Assembly (NCBI RefSeq): GCF_000745835.1
Contig: NZ_JQKB01000004.1
Location: forward strand, 124,001-188,000
Direction of reading: 5' to 3'
From: Belnapia moabensis DSM 16746
GTDB taxonomy: Bacteria > Pseudomonadota > Alphaproteobacteria > Acetobacterales > Acetobacteraceae
Length of the DNA stretch: 64,000 bases
Shown here in pieces: positions 7,338 through 15,771 of this stretch. Every line of letters begins with the position of its first letter. Position 1 is the stretch's first letter. Below the pieces are notes generated by a model. That model saw nothing but the letters and a program-made list of their open reading frames with translations. It was not told where the DNA came from and did no database searches. A program made the translations under genes and the position numbers.

Positions 7338-9386
7338 TTGGCCAGCCTCGAACCCGATACCCAGCCCCAGGCCAAGCCGAACCCGGCGCTCGCGCTCCAG
7401 GCCGAGATCCTCGCCCGGCCGGCGACCGAGGAGCGGCGGATGGCGGATGCGATCCGGGCGCTGGCGATCGATGCCGTCGAGAAGTCGAAATCGGGCCATC
7501 CCGGCATGCCGCTCGGCATGGCCGATGTGGCGACGGTGCTGTTCAGCCAGTTCGTGAAATTTGACGCCGCCGATCCGCGCTGGCCGGACCGCGACCGCTT
7601 CGTGCTGAGCGCCGGGCATGGCTCGATGCTGCTCTACTCGATCCTGCATCTCACCGGTCAACCTGGGATGACGATCGACGACATCAGGCATTTCCGCCAA
7701 CTGCATTCGCCGGCGGCGGGGCACCCCGAATTCGGCGAGGCGCCGGGGATCGAGACGACGACGGGGCCGCTCGGCCAGGGGGTCGGCAATGCGGTGGGGA
7801 TGGCGCTGGCGGAGCGCATCCTGGCGGCGCGGTTCGGCAAGAGCCTGGTCGATCACCGGACCTGGGCGATCTGCGGCGACGGGTGTCTGCAGGAGGGGGT
7901 GAGCCATGAGGCGGCCTCGCTCGCAGGGCATCTCGGCCTCGACAAGCTCACGCTGCTCTGGGACGACAACAAGGTCACCATCGACGGGCCGACCGACCTC
8001 TCCTTCACCGACGATACGCTGAAACGCTTCCAGTCCTATGGCTGGGCGGTCAGGCGAGTCGATGGGCACGACACGGCGGAGGTGGCGGCGGCGCTGGCCT
8101 GGGCCGTCAGGACGCCGAAGCCGGTGCTGATCGCCTGCAAGACGATCATCGGCTTCTCCGCGCCGAAGAAGGCGGGGACGGCGGCGAGCCATGGCAGCCC
8201 GCTCGGGCCCGAGGAGGCGGCGGCGGCGAAGTCGGCGCTGGGCTGGAACCACCCGCCCTTCGAGGTCCCGGATGGGCTGCGGGAGCGCTGGGAGGCAGTC
8301 GGGCGGCGCTCGGCGGGGACGCGGCGGACCTGGCTGAAGCGGCTGGCCAAGCACCCGATGAAGGCCGAGTTCGAGCGCGCCATCGCCGGCAGGTTGCCGG
8401 AGGCCTGGCACGAGGCGCTGGCGGCGCTGCGGGCGAAGACTGCGGAGGAGCGGCCGAAGATCGCCAGCCGCATCGCGGGGCAGCGGGCGCTGGAGGCGCT
8501 GGTGCCCTCGATTCCGGAGATGGTCGGTGGCTCGGCGGACCTGACGGGGTCGAACAACACCAATGTGAAGGGCATCCCCTCGGTGAAGCCCGGGGATTTC
8601 AACGGGCGCTACGTGCATTACGGCGTGCGCGAGCACGGCATGGCGGCCGCCATGAACGGGATGGCGCTGCATGGGGGGATCATCCCCTATTCCGGCGCCT
8701 TCCTGGTCTTCGCCGACTACATGCGGCCGTCAATCCGGCTGGCGGCGCTGATGCGCCAGCGCGTCATCCATGTGCTGACGCATGACAGCATCGGCCTCGG
8801 CGAGGACGGGCCGACGCACCAGCCGGTGGAGACGCTGGCGGGGCTCAGGGCCATCCCGCACCTCTTCGTCTTCCGCCCCGGCGATGCGATGGAGACGGCC
8901 GAGTGCTGGGAACTCGCCGTGAAGCGGGCGGACGGGCCGAGCGTGATGGCGCTGTCGCGGCAGGGGCTGCCGGCCTACCGGACCGAGGCGGGCGAGAACC
9001 GCTGCGCCCGCGGCGGGTATGTGGTCGAGGAGGCGAGCGGGGCGCGGCGCGCAACCTTGATCGCCACTGGCTCGGAAGTGTCCATCGCCCTGGTTGCCCG
9101 GGCGGCGCTGGAGGCCGAAGGTATCGCCACGGCCGTCGTCTCGCTGCCCTGCTGGGAGCTGTTCGCCGCCCAGGATGCGGGCTACCGCGAGCAGGTGCTG
9201 GGCAGCGCGCTGCGGGTCGGCATCGAGGCGGCGGTGGGCTTCGGCTGGGAGCGCTGGCTGGGGCCGGAGGGCATCTTCATCGGGATGGAGGGCTTCGGCG
9301 CCTCCGCGCCGGTGGAGGACCTCTACCGCCATTTCGGCATCACCGCCGAGGCGGTGACGGCGGCGGTGAAGAAGCGTATCGGTTGA
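7338..9386 (+). CDS. tkt: Transketolase
   Basis: This 682-residue thiamine-diphosphate enzyme transfers two-carbon ketol units in the pentose phosphate pathway (and the Calvin cycle where present). Hallmarks are KSGHPGMPLGMA near residue 52, the ThDP site GDGCLQEGVSHEAASLAG with WDDN, and the pyrimidine-domain motif GEDGPTHQPVE near residue 490. I take TTG at 7338 as the start because AGGAGG lies just upstream at 7322-7327. An internal ATG at 7440 (MADAIRALAID) would give a product without the 34-residue lead. The gene opens a tkt-gap-pgk cluster, which is widespread in alphaproteobacteria. Confidence 0.95.
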   Translation: MASLEPDTQPQAKPNPALALQAEILARPATEERRMADAIRALAIDAVEKSKSGHPGMPLGMADVATVLFSQFVKFDAADPRWPDRDRFVLSAGHGSMLLYSILHLTGQPGMTIDDIRHFRQLHSPAAGHPEFGEAPGIETTTGPLGQGVGNAVGMALAERILAARFGKSLVDHRTWAICGDGCLQEGVSHEAASLAGHLGLDKLTLLWDDNKVTIDGPTDLSFTDDTLKRFQSYGWAVRRVDGHDTAEVAAALAWAVRTPKPVLIACKTIIGFSAPKKAGTAASHGSPLGPEEAAAAKSALGWNHPPFEVPDGLRERWEAVGRRSAGTRRTWLKRLAKHPMKAEFERAIAGRLPEAWHEALAALRAKTAEERPKIASRIAGQRALEALVPSIPEMVGGSADLTGSNNTNVKGIPSVKPGDFNGRYVHYGVREHGMAAAMNGMALHGGIIPYSGAFLVFADYMRPSIRLAALMRQRVIHVLTHDSIGLGEDGPTHQPVETLAGLRAIPHLFVFRPGDAMETAECWELAVKRADGPSVMALSRQGLPAYRTEAGENRCARGGYVVEEASGARRATLIATGSEVSIALVARAALEAEGIATAVVSLPCWELFAAQDAGYREQVLGSALRVGIEAAVGFGWERWLGPEGIFIGMEGFGASAPVEDLYRHFGITAEAVTAAVKKRIG

Positions 9387-9417
9387 GCCCGGATCGGGCT
9401 CCAAGAGAAGGAAGACG

Positions 9418-10461
9418 ATGATGGCCGTGAAGGTCGGGATCAACGGGTTCGGGCGCATCGGGCGGCTGGTGCTGCGGGCGATGATCGAGAGCGGGCGCGA
9501 CGACGTCGAATGCGTCGCCATCAATGACCTCGGCTCGGTCGAGGCCAATGCGCATCTCTTCCGCTATGACAGCGTGCATGGCCGCTTCCCGGGCGAGGTG
9601 CAGGTCGAGGGCAACTCGATGATCATCTCGGCCAATGGCCGGACCTATGCGCCGATCAAGGTGACGGCCGAGCGCGACCCGACGAAGCTGCCCTGGCAGG
9701 GCGTCGATGTCGCGGCCGAGTGCACCGGCATCTTCACCAATTCCGACAAGGCGGCGCTGCTGCTGCAGTCCGGCGCGCGGAAGGTGCTGGTCTCCGCCCC
9801 CGTCACCTGGGCCGAAGTGCATGCCGACGACAGCGCCCAGGCGACCATCGTCTATGGTGTGAACCACAAAATCCTGAAGCCGAGTCACCAGATCGTCTCG
9901 AACGCCTCCTGCACCACCAACTGCCTGGCGCCGGTGGCGAAGGTGCTGCACGAGAAGTTCGGCATCCAGCGCGGCTACATGGTGACGATCCACGCCTATA
10001 CCGGCGACCAGAACACGGTCGACACGCTGCACAAGGACCTGCACCGGGCGCGCGCCGCCGCCGTCTCGGCCATCCCGACCTCGACGGGTGCGGCGAAGGC
10101 CGTCGGCCTCGTGCTGCCGGAGCTGAAGGGCAAGCTGGACGGCACCGCCATCCGCATCCCGACGCCGAATGTCTCGCTCATCTCGCTCGACGTGAACCTC
10201 AAGACCGAGGGCGTCACCAAGGAGATGGTGAACCAGGCGATGAAGGAGGCCGCCGAGGGCGAGCTGCGCGGCATCCTCGGCTACAACACGGCGCCGCTGG
10301 TCTCCATCGACTTCAACCACGACAGCCATTCCTCGACCTTCGACGCGACGCAGACCCAGGTGGTCGACGGCGCGCTGGTGCGGGTGATGAGCTGGTACGA
10401 CAACGAGTGGGGTTTCTCCAACCGCATGTCGGACACCGCCGCGTTGCTCGGCAGCCTGTAA
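9418..10461 (+). CDS. gap: Glyceraldehyde-3-phosphate dehydrogenase, type I
   Basis: This 347-residue enzyme (346 if the second ATG at 9421 is used) interconverts glyceraldehyde-3-phosphate and 1,3-bisphosphoglycerate. The Rossmann NAD(P) motif GINGFGRIGRLV is at the N-terminus. The catalytic cysteine is Cys164 (from the second ATG) in SNASCTTNC. The C-terminal SWYDNEWGFSNRM is intact. It lies 31 bases after tkt and is followed by a strong hairpin before pgk. Asn-Asp after the second strand (AINDLG) suggests NAD preference, as in glycolytic enzymes, but this is inference. Confidence 0.96.
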   Translation: MMAVKVGINGFGRIGRLVLRAMIESGRDDVECVAINDLGSVEANAHLFRYDSVHGRFPGEVQVEGNSMIISANGRTYAPIKVTAERDPTKLPWQGVDVAAECTGIFTNSDKAALLLQSGARKVLVSAPVTWAEVHADDSAQATIVYGVNHKILKPSHQIVSNASCTTNCLAPVAKVLHEKFGIQRGYMVTIHAYTGDQNTVDTLHKDLHRARAAAVSAIPTSTGAAKAVGLVLPELKGKLDGTAIRIPTPNVSLISLDVNLKTEGVTKEMVNQAMKEAAEGELRGILGYNTAPLVSIDFNHDSHSSTFDATQTQVVDGALVRVMSWYDNEWGFSNRMSDTAALLGSL

Positions 10462-10476
10462 GACCAGACCAACACG

Positions 10477-10506
10477 ACGCCCGCCCGCGCTGCCGCGGGC
10501 GGGCGT
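10477..10506 (+). terminator. 12-bp GC hairpin between gap and pgk
   Basis: ACGCCCGCCCGC (10477-10488) and its exact complement GCGGGCGGGCGT (10495-10506) flank a six-base loop. It starts 16 bases after the gap stop. There is no T-run, so it may partly terminate transcription or protect the 3' end of the tkt-gap message rather than stop polymerase completely. The pgk start is 20 bases downstream. Confidence 0.6.
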
Positions 10507-10526
10507 TGCATTGAGGACCGCACCGG

Positions 10527-11726
10527 ATGGCCCGCTTCCGTACCCTCGACGACCTCGACCCCAAGGGCCGCCGCATCCTGCTGCGCGCCGACCTCAACCT
10601 GCCGGTGCGGGATGGCGTCATCACCGACCGCACGCGGATCGAGCGCTTGGCGCCGACCGTGCAGGAGCTGGCGGAGAAGGGCGGGCGGGTGATCGTCTGC
10701 AGCCATTTCGACCGGCCGAAGGGCAAGCGCGTGCCGGAGATGTCGCTGAAGCCGATGCAGGAGGCGCTGGCGCAGGCGCTCGGGCGGCCTGTCGCCTTCG
10801 TCGATGACTGCGTCGGGCCGGAGGCGGAGGCGGCTGCCGCCGCGCTGAAGGATGGCGAGGTGCTGCTGCTGGAGAACACCCGCTACCATGCGGGCGAGGA
10901 GGCCAATGATCCGGCGCTGGCAGCTGGGCTGGCGAAGCTGGCCGATGTCTATGTGAACGATGCCTTCTCGGCGGCGCACCGGGCGCATGCGAGCACCGAG
11001 GGCGTGGCGCAGCTGCTGCCCTCCTATGCCGGGCGGCTGATGCAGGCGGAGCTGGAGGCGCTGGATGCGGCGCTCGGCAACCCGTCGCGGCCTGTCGTCG
11101 CCATCGTCGGCGGGGCGAAGGTCAGCACCAAGCTCGACCTGCTCGGCAACATGGTGAAGCGGGTGGATGTGCTGGTCATCGGCGGGGCGATGGCGAATAC
11201 CTTCCTCGGCGCGCAGGGGCATGCCATGGGCAAGTCCTTGCAGGAGGCGGGGATGTACGACACGGCGCGCTCGATCCTGGAGACGGCGAAGGCGGCGAAC
11301 TGCGAGATCATCCTACCCAGCGACCTGGTGGTGGCGGCGGCCTTCGCGGCGAATGTGCCGACGCGGGAGGTTGGCATCGATGCGGTGCCGGCCGAGATGA
11401 TGGCGCTGGATGTGGGGCCGGATACCGTGGCGGCGATCGAGGCGCGGCTGCGGCAGGCCTCGACGCTGGTGTGGAACGGGCCGCTCGGCGCCTTCGAGAC
11501 GCCGCCTTTCGATGCGGCGACGGTCGCCGTCGCGCAGTCGGTGGCGGGGCTGACGCAGTCGATGGGGCTGAAGTCGATCGCCGGCGGCGGGGATACGGTC
11601 TCGGCCCTGAAGCATGCGGGGGTCGAGGAGCGGATGACCTATGTGTCGGCCGCGGGGGGCGCCTTCCTCGAATGGCTGGAGGGGAAGACCTTGCCCGGGG
11701 TGGCGGCGTTGGAGACGGCTGCCTGA
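10527..11726 (+). CDS. pgk: Phosphoglycerate kinase
   Basis: This 399-residue cytosolic enzyme transfers phosphate between 1,3-bisphosphoglycerate and ADP. The N-terminal substrate-binding segment [11 protein letters not shown] near residue 20, HFDRPKGKR near 61, and [13 protein letters not shown] near 115 are present. The nucleotide-binding C-domain includes [12 protein letters not shown] and the phosphate loop [14 protein letters not shown]. Length and motifs are ordinary. It follows gap after a hairpin and completes the tkt-gap-pgk group of central carbon metabolism. No aldolase gene follows in this window. Confidence 0.96.
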   Translation: MARFRTLDDLDPKGRRILLRADLNLPVRDGVITDRTRIERLAPTVQELAEKGGRVIVCSHFDRPKGKRVPEMSLKPMQEALAQALGRPVAFVDDCVGPEAEAAAAALKDGEVLLLENTRYHAGEEANDPALAAGLAKLADVYVNDAFSAAHRAHASTEGVAQLLPSYAGRLMQAELEALDAALGNPSRPVVAIVGGAKVSTKLDLLGNMVKRVDVLVIGGAMANTFLGAQGHAMGKSLQEAGMYDTARSILETAKAANCEIILPSDLVVAAAFAANVPTREVGIDAVPAEMMALDVGPDTVAAIEARLRQASTLVWNGPLGAFETPPFDAATVAVAQSVAGLTQSMGLKSIAGGGDTVSALKHAGVEERMTYVSAAGGAFLEWLEGKTLPGVAALETAA

Positions 11727-11858
11727 TCTTCGGGCAGATGTGACCAAAGCTTGCTGGACGGTTAACGGGGCCGGGCGCCATGCTGCGGCATGCGCATCCA
11801 GCCCCGCGACCGCCGGTATCGTGCTCCCGCCTTTACCGGGGATTCAGACCTCGAGGGC

Positions 11859-12068
11859 ATGATCCGGCGCATGATCAGCACCAATGCGCTCGCCGCCTTC
11901 ACGACGCAGGTGGCACAGACCAGGCCGGCCCAGCCGGTCAGGGGCGTCAGCCCGGGGCAGAATGGCCCGGCTGCCGAGGCCCAGCCGACGCAACGTACGC
12001 TGGAGGCGGTGCCGGCTGCACCGGGGCGTCCGCTGCCGCGCGGTTCCTTGCTCGACCTGCGGGTCTGA
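11859..12068 (+). CDS. Small hypothetical protein
   Basis: This frame of 69 residues begins MIRRMISTNALAAFTTQVAQ and ends RGSLLDLRV. It is rich in Ala, Pro, Gln and Arg in its second half and has no recognised domain, signal peptide or membrane segment. The start is uncertain: ATGs at 11790, 11859 and 11871 are all in frame, and none has a strong ribosome site. It lies between pgk and the Nudix gene on the same strand. Codon use resembles neighbouring genes, which favours a real gene, but this is a low-confidence call. Confidence 0.4.
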   Translation: MIRRMISTNALAAFTTQVAQTRPAQPVRGVSPGQNGPAAEAQPTQRTLEAVPAAPGRPLPRGSLLDLRV

Positions 12069-12105
12069 GCTTGCACCTGCCCGAGGGCTTGCCCATCCTC
12101 TTTGG

Positions 12106-12651
12106 ATGGCAAGTTTCGTGCGCACCGTCCCGGAAGGTGAGGATCGCGAGCGGCTGACCTGCTCCGATTGCGGCTTCATCGCCTATGAGAACCCCAAGAT
12201 CGTCGTCGGCAGCGTCGTCGAGGTGGAGGGGCAGGTGCTGCTCTGCCGAAGGGCGATCGAGCCGCGGCGCGGCTTCTGGACCCTGCCGGCCGGCTACATG
12301 GAAATGGCCGAGACCGTCGAGGAGGGCGCGCGGCGGGAGGCCTGGGAGGAGGCGCAGGCGCGCATCGCCATCGAGGGTGTGCTGGCCATCTATTCCATTG
12401 CCCGGATCGGGCAGGTGCAGGTGATCTTCCGCGCGGGGCTGGCGGAGCCGGGCTTCGCGGCGGGGCCGGAGAGCCTGGATGTGCGGCTGTTCGGCTGGGA
12501 TGAGATTCCGTGGGGGGAGATCGCCTTTCCCTCGGTCCATTGGGCGTTGCGGCAATGGCGGGAGGCGGCGGGGCGGCCGCTTGGCCTGCCGGCGATGAAT
12601 CCGCCCGAGGATGCGCGGGGAACCAGGCCCTTGCCGGGGGAGGGATTGTGA
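12106..12651 (+). CDS. Nudix hydrolase with zinc-ribbon-like lead
   Basis: This 181-residue Nudix hydrolase has a short N-terminal CSDCGF motif, then YENPKIVVGSVVEVEGQVLLCRR. The Nudix box runs GYMEMAETVEEGARREAWEE. The box glycine after the EE pair is replaced (EEAQA), a variation I recall in the related ADP-ribose/NADH-type Nudix proteins with this YENPK lead, so catalysis is probably retained. Likely substrates are nucleoside diphosphate derivatives such as ADP-ribose. The start at 12106 yields MASFVRTVPEGEDRERLTC. Longer frames read through the previous gene. The stop overlaps the next ATG by one base. Confidence 0.85.
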   Translation: MASFVRTVPEGEDRERLTCSDCGFIAYENPKIVVGSVVEVEGQVLLCRRAIEPRRGFWTLPAGYMEMAETVEEGARREAWEEAQARIAIEGVLAIYSIARIGQVQVIFRAGLAEPGFAAGPESLDVRLFGWDEIPWGEIAFPSVHWALRQWREAAGRPLGLPAMNPPEDARGTRPLPGEGL

Positions 12652-13061
12652 TGCGGCGGACTCTGCTCGCGCTGCTGCTGTTCGCCGGGCCGGCCTGGGC
12701 GGAGGAGGCGGCAGTGCTGGCGCCGGGGCCGGAGGTGCGGTTGCCGGAGCGGGCGGCGCCCGCAAGGCCGCGGCCCAGGGCGCCCGCGCTGCGGAAGCCT
12801 CCGGCGCTCGACCTCAGCAAGCGTGCGGCGCTGCCCTTGCCGCCGCGCCAACCCCAGCTGGGCAACCTCGCGCCGGTGCCGAATCGCATGGTGGAGCGGC
12901 AGGCGCCGTTGCCGGACCCGAGGACGACCCTCAGCCCGAGCCTGCTCTACCGGAACCTGCCGGGGCGGGGGCTGGCGGAGGAGGGCTCGCCGAGCCTGCT
13001 GGAGGACAAGCTTTACCGGCCAGCGCCGGGCGCGAGGCTCCGGGTGCCCTTCGCTTATTGA
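12651..13061 (+). CDS. Proline-rich secreted protein, function unknown
   Basis: This 136-residue protein has a signal peptide (MRRTLLALLLFAGPAWA) with a typical AWA cleavage site. It is translationally coupled to the Nudix gene (TGATG). The mature part is rich in Pro, Arg and Leu (RPRPRAPALRKPPALDL; LPLPPRQPQ) and low in predicted structure, ending LRVPFAY. No domain is recognised. It probably resides in the periplasm. It overlaps the 3' end of the convergent creatininase gene by seven bases. Confidence 0.65.
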   Translation: MRRTLLALLLFAGPAWAEEAAVLAPGPEVRLPERAAPARPRPRAPALRKPPALDLSKRAALPLPPRQPQLGNLAPVPNRMVERQAPLPDPRTTLSPSLLYRNLPGRGLAEEGSPSLLEDKLYRPAPGARLRVPFAY

Positions 13062-13855
13062 GGTTTGAGGCCGCGGCCGAGGTTCCAGACCGGGTCGGGG
13101 GTGGTCCAAAGCACGGGGTCGCGCATGGCGGCGGCCAGGGCCTTGGTGACGGCGGCGAAGATGGCCTCGCCCTTCTCGGCCGTGGCGGCGCGCGGGTCGC
13201 CGCGGACGCCGGTGCGAGGGGCGCGCTCCTCGAAGGAGTAGAAGCGGACGAAGCCGGCGGGCGGGTTCGGCGGCGGGTTGGAGAGGCTTTCGGCGATCTT
13301 CTCCTGGCGGACCTGGGCGGCGTCCAAGGCGAGCCAGAGGCTGGTCTCGCCCTCGCAGGCATGCTGGACGCCGGGCTGGGTCGTCAGGATCGCGGCGATC
13401 TCCTTTGAGGCGACCTGGGGCCAGGTGGTGGTGACGATGGGGATGCCGAACTCGACCGCCAGCTCGCGGCCGGCGACGGCCAGCGGGTCGATATTGCCGC
13501 CATGGCCGTTGACGATCAGCAGCTTCCGGAAGCCGTCCGCGACCAGGGAACGGACGACGCAGCGGAGCACGGCCTGGAAGGTGGCGTGGTCCAGCGTGAT
13601 GGTGCCGCCGAAGGGCAGGTGATGCTCCGAGAGGCCGAGCCAGATCGGGGGGAGGACGGCGACGGGTAACTCCCCGGCCACGGCGGCGGCGGCGCGGAGG
13701 GCGAATTCATGGGCGCAGGCGCTGTCGGTCCAGACCGGGAGGTGGGGGCCGTGCTGCTCGAGGCTGCCGATGGGGAGGATGACGAGGGCGTCGCGGGCGG
13801 CCAGCGCCTTCAGCTCGGGGCCGGTCATGCGGTCCCAGCGGATCTCAGTGGGCAT
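13055..13855 (-). CDS. Creatininase family protein
   Basis: This 266-residue protein belongs to the creatininase superfamily of metal-dependent amidohydrolases, which includes creatininase, the F420 and riboflavin pathway enzyme ArfB, and mycofactocin MftE. The signature LPIGSLEQHGPHLPVWTDS lies near residue 29, and LIVNGHGGN lies near residue 113. The late glutamate in HACEGETSL is also present. These carry the usual Glu, His and Asp metal ligands, so it should be active. No mycofactocin or F420 genes are nearby, so the substrate is open. The start at 13855 gives a family-typical N-terminus. A repeat element lies just upstream. Confidence 0.85.
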   Translation of the reverse strand: MPTEIRWDRMTGPELKALAARDALVILPIGSLEQHGPHLPVWTDSACAHEFALRAAAAVAGELPVAVLPPIWLGLSEHHLPFGGTITLDHATFQAVLRCVVRSLVADGFRKLLIVNGHGGNIDPLAVAGRELAVEFGIPIVTTTWPQVASKEIAAILTTQPGVQHACEGETSLWLALDAAQVRQEKIAESLSNPPPNPPAGFVRFYSFEERAPRTGVRGDPRAATAEKGEAIFAAVTKALAAAMRDPVLWTTPDPVWNLGRGLKPQ

Positions 13856-13881
13856 GGTGGTGGTTTCCTTCCGTTGGGAAA

Positions 13882-13940
13882 GAGAGAGGCTCTGCCCCTC
13901 TCATACTCTCCCTGCCAAAGGCCGAAAGGCCTTTGGAAAC
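13882..13940 (+). repeat. 59-bp double-hairpin intergenic repeat, copy 1
   Basis: This copy matches 30655-30713 at 52 of 59 positions in the same orientation. It holds an imperfect hairpin around GGCTCTGCCCCTCTC and a perfect nine-base stem, CCAAAGGCC (13915-13923) and GGCCTTTGG (13928-13936), closed by a GAAA tetraloop. It lies between two minus-strand genes, upstream of the creatininase start and downstream of the small gene ending at 14031. It is either a dispersed palindromic repeat or a reused terminator module. Confidence 0.75.
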
Positions 13941-13961
13941 CGTTAGTTTAACTCAAGGGGT

Positions 13962-13983
13962 CCAGGGGCCTTTCGGTCCCTGG
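13962..13983 (-). terminator. Hairpin with GAAA loop downstream of the ftsY run
   Basis: On the minus strand, CCAGGGACC, loop GAAA and GGCCCCTGG form a nine-base stem with one G-T wobble position. It begins 48 bases after the stop of the gene ending at 14031, so it probably terminates the minus-strand mtaB-ftsY run. The GAAA loop resembles that of the adjacent repeat copy, and together the two make a structured intergenic block. Confidence 0.5.
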
Positions 13984-14030
13984 TGGCGGAGTTCGAGGGG
14001 ATCGGGGGCAGTGCCTCCGATGCCCCCCGA

Positions 14031-14477
14031 TCAGCGGGCGGTAGCGATAGCGGCCATGACGTCGGCCACGGTTTCGCGCACCGCCACATCGGTCGCGAAG
14101 CGCAGCCCGGCGACGACGATGGCGGCGCGGGCGCCCGCCGCGTGTCGCTCTTCCGAAGGGCGGACCAGGACGATGCGGTCGAGCGCCAGGAAGGTGCGGG
14201 CGCCGTTGAGGTCGGTCAGCGGGACGAGGCGGAGGCCGGCGGATTGCAGGCGGCGGATGACGGCATCGAGCGCCTCGCTGCTGCGCTGCTGGACGAAGGC
14301 GGTGGTGTCGAGGATGGTCGCGCCGTCGAGCCGGGCGACGCGGACGACCTGCATGGCATTCAGCCGGACCGGGGCGCGGCCCTCGGCGGGGAGCAACTCG
14401 ACGAAGATGGCGGGCGGGTCCTGGGCCGCGGCCGGGAGGGCCAGGAGGAGCAGCGGCAGGATGCGCCGGGGGATCAT
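14031..14477 (-). CDS. Secreted protein of unknown function, coupled to ftsY
   Basis: This 148-residue protein begins MIPRRILPLLLLALPAAAQD, a signal peptide with an AxA site. The mature part contains mixed alpha/beta segments such as VVRVARLDGATILDTTAFVQQ and GLRLVPLTDLNGARTFLALDRIVLVRPSEE. It is moderately conserved-looking, with no recognised domain. Its ATG overlaps the ftsY stop (ATGA), so it is co-expressed with the SRP receptor, though there is no evidence of a shared function. A periplasmic location is likely. Confidence 0.65.
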   Translation of the reverse strand: MIPRRILPLLLLALPAAAQDPPAIFVELLPAEGRAPVRLNAMQVVRVARLDGATILDTTAFVQQRSSEALDAVIRRLQSAGLRLVPLTDLNGARTFLALDRIVLVRPSEERHAAGARAAIVVAGLRFATDVAVRETVADVMAAIATAR

Positions 14478-15769
14478 GGCAGGCCGACCAGCCCCCTCGC
14501 ATAGTCGCGGGCGGTGAAGGGGCGGAGGTCGGCGGCCTTCTCGCCGACGCCGACGACATGGACGGGCAGGCCAAATTCCTGGGCTAGCGCCACGACGATG
14601 CCGCCCTTGGCGCTGCCGTCGAGCTTGGTGACGGCGAGGCCGGTGACGTCGACCATCTCCTTGAAGACCTTCACCTGCTGCACGGCATTCTGGCCGGTGG
14701 TGGCGTCGAGGACGAGGAGGACGGAGTGCGGCGCCTCGGGGTCCACCCGCTTGATGACGCGGACGACCTTGCGGAGTTCTTCCATCAGCGCCGACTTGTT
14801 GTGCAGGCGGCCGGCGGTGTCGACGAGGAGGACCTGGATGCCCTCGGCGCGGGCGGCGGTCAGGGCGTCGAAGGCGAGGCCGGCGGCGTCGGCGCCTTCC
14901 TTCGCGGGGGTGAAGACGCGGGCGCCGGTGCGTTCGCCCCAGATCTGCAACTGCTCGACGGCGGCGGCGCGGAAGGTGTCGCCGGCGACGAAGGCGCAGG
15001 AGAGGCCCTGCTCGCGGTATTGCTGGCCGAGCTTGGCGATGGTCGTCGTCTTGCCGGTGCCGTTGACGCCGACAACCAGCACGACATGCGGGGCACGCGC
15101 CGGGTCGAGCACCAGGGGCTGGGCGACGGGGGCGAGAATCGTGGCGATCTCCTCGGCGAGGGCGGCCTTCACCTCCTCGTCGGTGACCTCCTTGCCGAAG
15201 CGGGTGCGGCGGAAGCCCTCCACGATGCGACGGGAGGCGGCCACGCCGAGATCGGCGGTGATGAGCGTGTCCTCCAGCTCCTCCAGGGCCTCCTCGTCGA
15301 GGCGGCGCTTGCGGAAGAGGGTGGTGACGCTCTCGGTGAGCCGGGCGGTGGAGCGGGAGAGACCGGTGCGGAGGCGGGTGAACCAGCCGGCGGGGGCGGC
15401 CTCGGCCGGCTCCTCCGTCGGGAGGGGGGCAGGGGCAGGGGGCGGGGCGGGGGGTGGCTGCGGCGCCTCGGCCTCGATTTCCGCCTCGAAGCCGGCCTCG
15501 CGCAGCGCGGCCTCCTCCTCGGGCGTGAGGGCGATCTCGAAGGGGGCGGGCTCGGGCGCGGCGCCGAGGCGGGCGAGGGGGGGCTGAGCGGTGAAGGGGG
15601 GCGGGACGGGGACGGGCGCCGTGGACAGGCCGGGGCTGGCGGCGGGCGGCAGGGTCGGGGCGCCCTGCGGCGGCTCGGGCTCCGGCAGCTGGCCGGGCGG
15701 GGTGGAGAGCGGCGTTTCCGCTTCGCTCGGCTTGGCGCGGATGCGGCCGAGCCAGTCCTTCAGCGCCAT
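14474..15769 (-). CDS. ftsY: Signal recognition particle receptor FtsY
   Basis: This 431-residue SRP GTPase docks ribosome-SRP complexes at the inner membrane for co-translational insertion. Residues 1-130 form a Pro/Ala/Glu-rich linker in place of the acidic A domain of enterobacterial FtsY. The N domain spans about 130-220. The GTPase shows G1 GVNGTGKTTT (234-243), the insertion box with FVAGDTFRAAAVEQL, DTAGRLHNK and TKLDGSAKGG. The gene lies downstream of mtaB with a two-base gap and overlaps the next small secreted gene by four bases. All GTPase motifs are intact. Confidence 0.95.
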   Translation of the reverse strand: MALKDWLGRIRAKPSEAETPLSTPPGQLPEPEPPQGAPTLPPAASPGLSTAPVPVPPPFTAQPPLARLGAAPEPAPFEIALTPEEEAALREAGFEAEIEAEAPQPPPAPPPAPAPLPTEEPAEAAPAGWFTRLRTGLSRSTARLTESVTTLFRKRRLDEEALEELEDTLITADLGVAASRRIVEGFRRTRFGKEVTDEEVKAALAEEIATILAPVAQPLVLDPARAPHVVLVVGVNGTGKTTTIAKLGQQYREQGLSCAFVAGDTFRAAAVEQLQIWGERTGARVFTPAKEGADAAGLAFDALTAARAEGIQVLLVDTAGRLHNKSALMEELRKVVRVIKRVDPEAPHSVLLVLDATTGQNAVQQVKVFKEMVDVTGLAVTKLDGSAKGGIVVALAQEFGLPVHVVGVGEKAADLRPFTARDYARGLVGLP

Positions 15770-15771
15770 GG

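Noticed and set aside
12286-12360. Nudix box glycine replaced by Gln as a sign of an inactive enzyme
   Set aside because: The same position varies in the related Nudix group with the YENPK lead; the metal-binding RExxEE residues are intact.
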